DNA of 64,000 nt from Stieleria sp. JC731. GTDB lineage: Bacteria; Planctomycetota; Planctomycetia; Pirellulales; Pirellulaceae. Of the stretch, positions 62,780 to 64,000 are shown piece by piece (position 1 is the first letter of the stretch; each line of letters starts with the position of its first letter). Position numbers and translations under genes: made by a program. The stretch covers positions 930,001 to 994,000 of the forward strand of contig NZ_JAJKFQ010000002.1 in the NCBI RefSeq assembly GCF_020966635.1. Reading direction: 5' to 3'. The notes beneath the pieces are model-generated. The model ran no database searches, was not told where the DNA came from, and worked only from the letters and a program-made list of their open reading frames with translations.

Positions 62780-64000
62780 TTACACCGCACCTCCGCCGCG
62801 TTTCTTCTTCAGATTCTTGTTCAGGTCAGCCAGCAACCGGTTACTTTCAGCAATCGCCCGTGATGCCTTCTCCGCCGCAATCTTCTGTGCCGTCGCGATA
62901 GCCAACTGCTGCCGGAACTGGTTATCCTGCTTATTGGATGCTGCGTTCTGAGCCTCCGCGATCATGCGATACTCTTCGCGGCTTCCCTTCGTGATCGATG
63001 GCGGCAGTTCAACTTTGATTGCCGTTTGTTGCGGGTTGAACTCACCAGCTCGCTGACTGCGTGCGCGACTCAGGGTCCGCTGTGTAATCAGTCCACGCTG
63101 ATACATTTCCTCGAACCGCTGCAAATCGCTGACGAGCTTCTCGAACGGAGTCCGCATCGATTCGGTGACTTGCTCCGCCTCGCCTTTAATCTTGGCCTGT
63201 TGTTGAGCTAGAACGTCACGTTGCTGTTCCAGAAGTTCAAGGCGTTTTTTCTCGTACTCTTGCCGCTCCAACAGTGCGGCCCGTTCCTTCTGCATCGCCT
63301 TCAAGCGAAGCACCTGCGTTTTCTCGCTGCTTGCAGCCGCTAGTTGCTCCCGCTCGATTGCATCCTTGGTCATCCGTTGAAGCCGGTCTTGTTCCTTCAA
63401 GGCTTCGTTCTGGCTTTTGATCGTTGCCAAAATACGCTCACCAGCGTCGTATCGTTCCCAGCGTCGTTTCGTAGCTTCGTCACGCTCACGTTGGTGATTC
63501 TTTGTGAATCCGCCCGATCGTGACGTCGTGAATGCGTTGGCGGCGTTCTTTGCTGCGGTCGCTGCTGCTGCGGTGTTCTTGTAGGACGCCTCTAGCTTCG
63601 CGTTCTGCGACGCCGTTTTCTCGCTCTCCGCTCGGCCATGCTCTAGTGCTTGGTCCATCAAGTAGATGGCACCCGCCGCGATAGCCACACCAGCCGCTAG
63701 TTGTGCCCAGCCTTTCGGACCACTCAACGCCAGCAGCGACACTTGAATATTTCGCCAATTCTTCAACATCGCGATGACTCGCTGCCCCACTGCGATCAGC
63801 TTTCCAGCGATGAAGACAGACGGACCAAGGGCGGCAGTAAACGCGATGATGTTTCGCTCTGTCCGCGATAGTGATTCGGCCCAACTGCTCGTTCGCTCAA
63901 TCATTCGGGCAATTGCGTTTGCGGAGTCACGCACCGCTGGGAAGAACTTCCGCTGAATCCCGGCAGTTGTGATCTCGACCACATTCCCAAGTCGCGATAG
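62780..64000 (-). CDS. Tail tape-measure-like protein, 5' end outside window
   Basis: At least 406 residues. The visible N-terminal region resembles tape-measure proteins: IQRKFFPAVRDSANAIARMI, then two hydrophobic segments (about 45-70 and 85-110), followed by long Ala-, Gln- and Glu-rich coiled coils up to a basic KKKRGGG end. The frame stays open to the window edge beyond the GTG at 63982, so the start is probably upstream. Phage tape-measure proteins set tail length and help DNA entry; this one points to a tailed prophage. Confidence 0.6.
   Translation of the reverse strand, partial: LSRLGNVVEITTAGIQRKFFPAVRDSANAIARMIERTSSWAESLSRTERNIIAFTAALGPSVFIAGKLIAVGQRVIAMLKNWRNIQVSLLALSGPKGWAQLAAGVAIAAGAIYLMDQALEHGRAESEKTASQNAKLEASYKNTAAAATAAKNAANAFTTSRSGGFTKNHQRERDEATKRRWERYDAGERILATIKSQNEALKEQDRLQRMTKDAIEREQLAAASSEKTQVLRLKAMQKERAALLERQEYEKKRLELLEQQRDVLAQQQAKIKGEAEQVTESMRTPFEKLVSDLQRFEEMYQRGLITQRTLSRARSQRAGEFNPQQTAIKVELPPSITKGSREEYRMIAEAQNAASNKQDNQFRQQLAIATAQKIAAEKASRAIAESNRLLADLNKNLKKKRGGGAV

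Larger units (their letters stand above)
58169..64000. mobile_element. Integrated phage-like element in comM, right side beyond window
   Basis: All genes here run on the minus strand: recombinase, small unknowns, a helix-turn-helix protein, a small membrane protein and a tape-measure-like protein. The recombinase at the edge and the split comM mark one boundary; the element continues past the right edge. A prophage is favoured by the tape-measure-like gene; no terminase, capsid or portal gene is inside the window. Confidence 0.7.

Noticed and set aside
1-64000. tRNA, rRNA and CRISPR loci
   Set aside because: None was seen on either strand by reading; a dedicated scan (tRNAscan-SE, Infernal) was not possible here.

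Overview
The window looks like a planctomycete of the Pirellulaceae (Rhodopirellula and relatives). The grounds are two secreted proteins with PEP-CTERM tails, Tat-exported GDSL and Gfo/Idh/MocA proteins, a sulfatase fused to a glycoside hydrolase, a kelch-symporter fusion, mid-range base composition and several TTG/GTG starts. This is family-level pattern recognition, not a species call.

Bases 1-21486 hold the most unusual locus: thirteen closely packed genes, mostly of unrecognised families. On the plus strand lie a double AAA+ Clp-type ATPase (cut by the left edge), a 1363-residue protein, a 294-residue protein, a protein with a spike-like beta-helical tail, a PAAR-like tip protein, and a 1211-residue amidohydrolase joined to a peptidoglycan-binding domain. 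Then come a P-loop membrane protein with a small coupled partner, a putative lipoprotein, a membrane-anchored protein, a MotA/TolQ/ExbB-type channel protein with a small one-span partner, and a last unknown. I read this as a highly divergent contractile-injection or type VI-like apparatus with its own envelope complex. No sheath, tube or baseplate protein is recognisable, so that reading is an inference.

Bases 21547-23229 are mobile-element territory: a decayed IS5-type transposase truncated by an IS3-family element with visible terminal inverted repeats and a frameshift heptamer. Next to it (23392-28062) is a 1557-residue SIR2-domain protein of the kind found in anti-phage defence.

Bases 28893-53610 are mostly ordinary genes: a GDSL esterase, a Gfo/Idh/MocA oxidoreductase, a conserved unknown followed by a family 2 glycosyltransferase, the GH2-sulfatase fusion, a dicarboxylate symporter, a GT-B-like transferase, a sialic-acid pair (N-acetylneuraminate lyase plus a mutarotase-like kelch/SSS fusion), nitrite ammonification genes nrfH-nrfA, a quinone oxidoreductase, an old yellow enzyme and two PEP-CTERM proteins. 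Several convergent pairs are separated by clear hairpins.

Bases 53611-58168 carry an ISL3 transposase remnant with repeats, two unknown or immunity-like genes and a HINT-type polymorphic toxin whose stop overlaps the start of its neighbour. A comM/yifB gene is then cut in two: only its last 131 codons remain, abutting a large serine recombinase. From there to the right edge is an integrated phage-like element (recombinase, helix-turn-helix protein, small genes, tape-measure-like protein) that runs out of the window.
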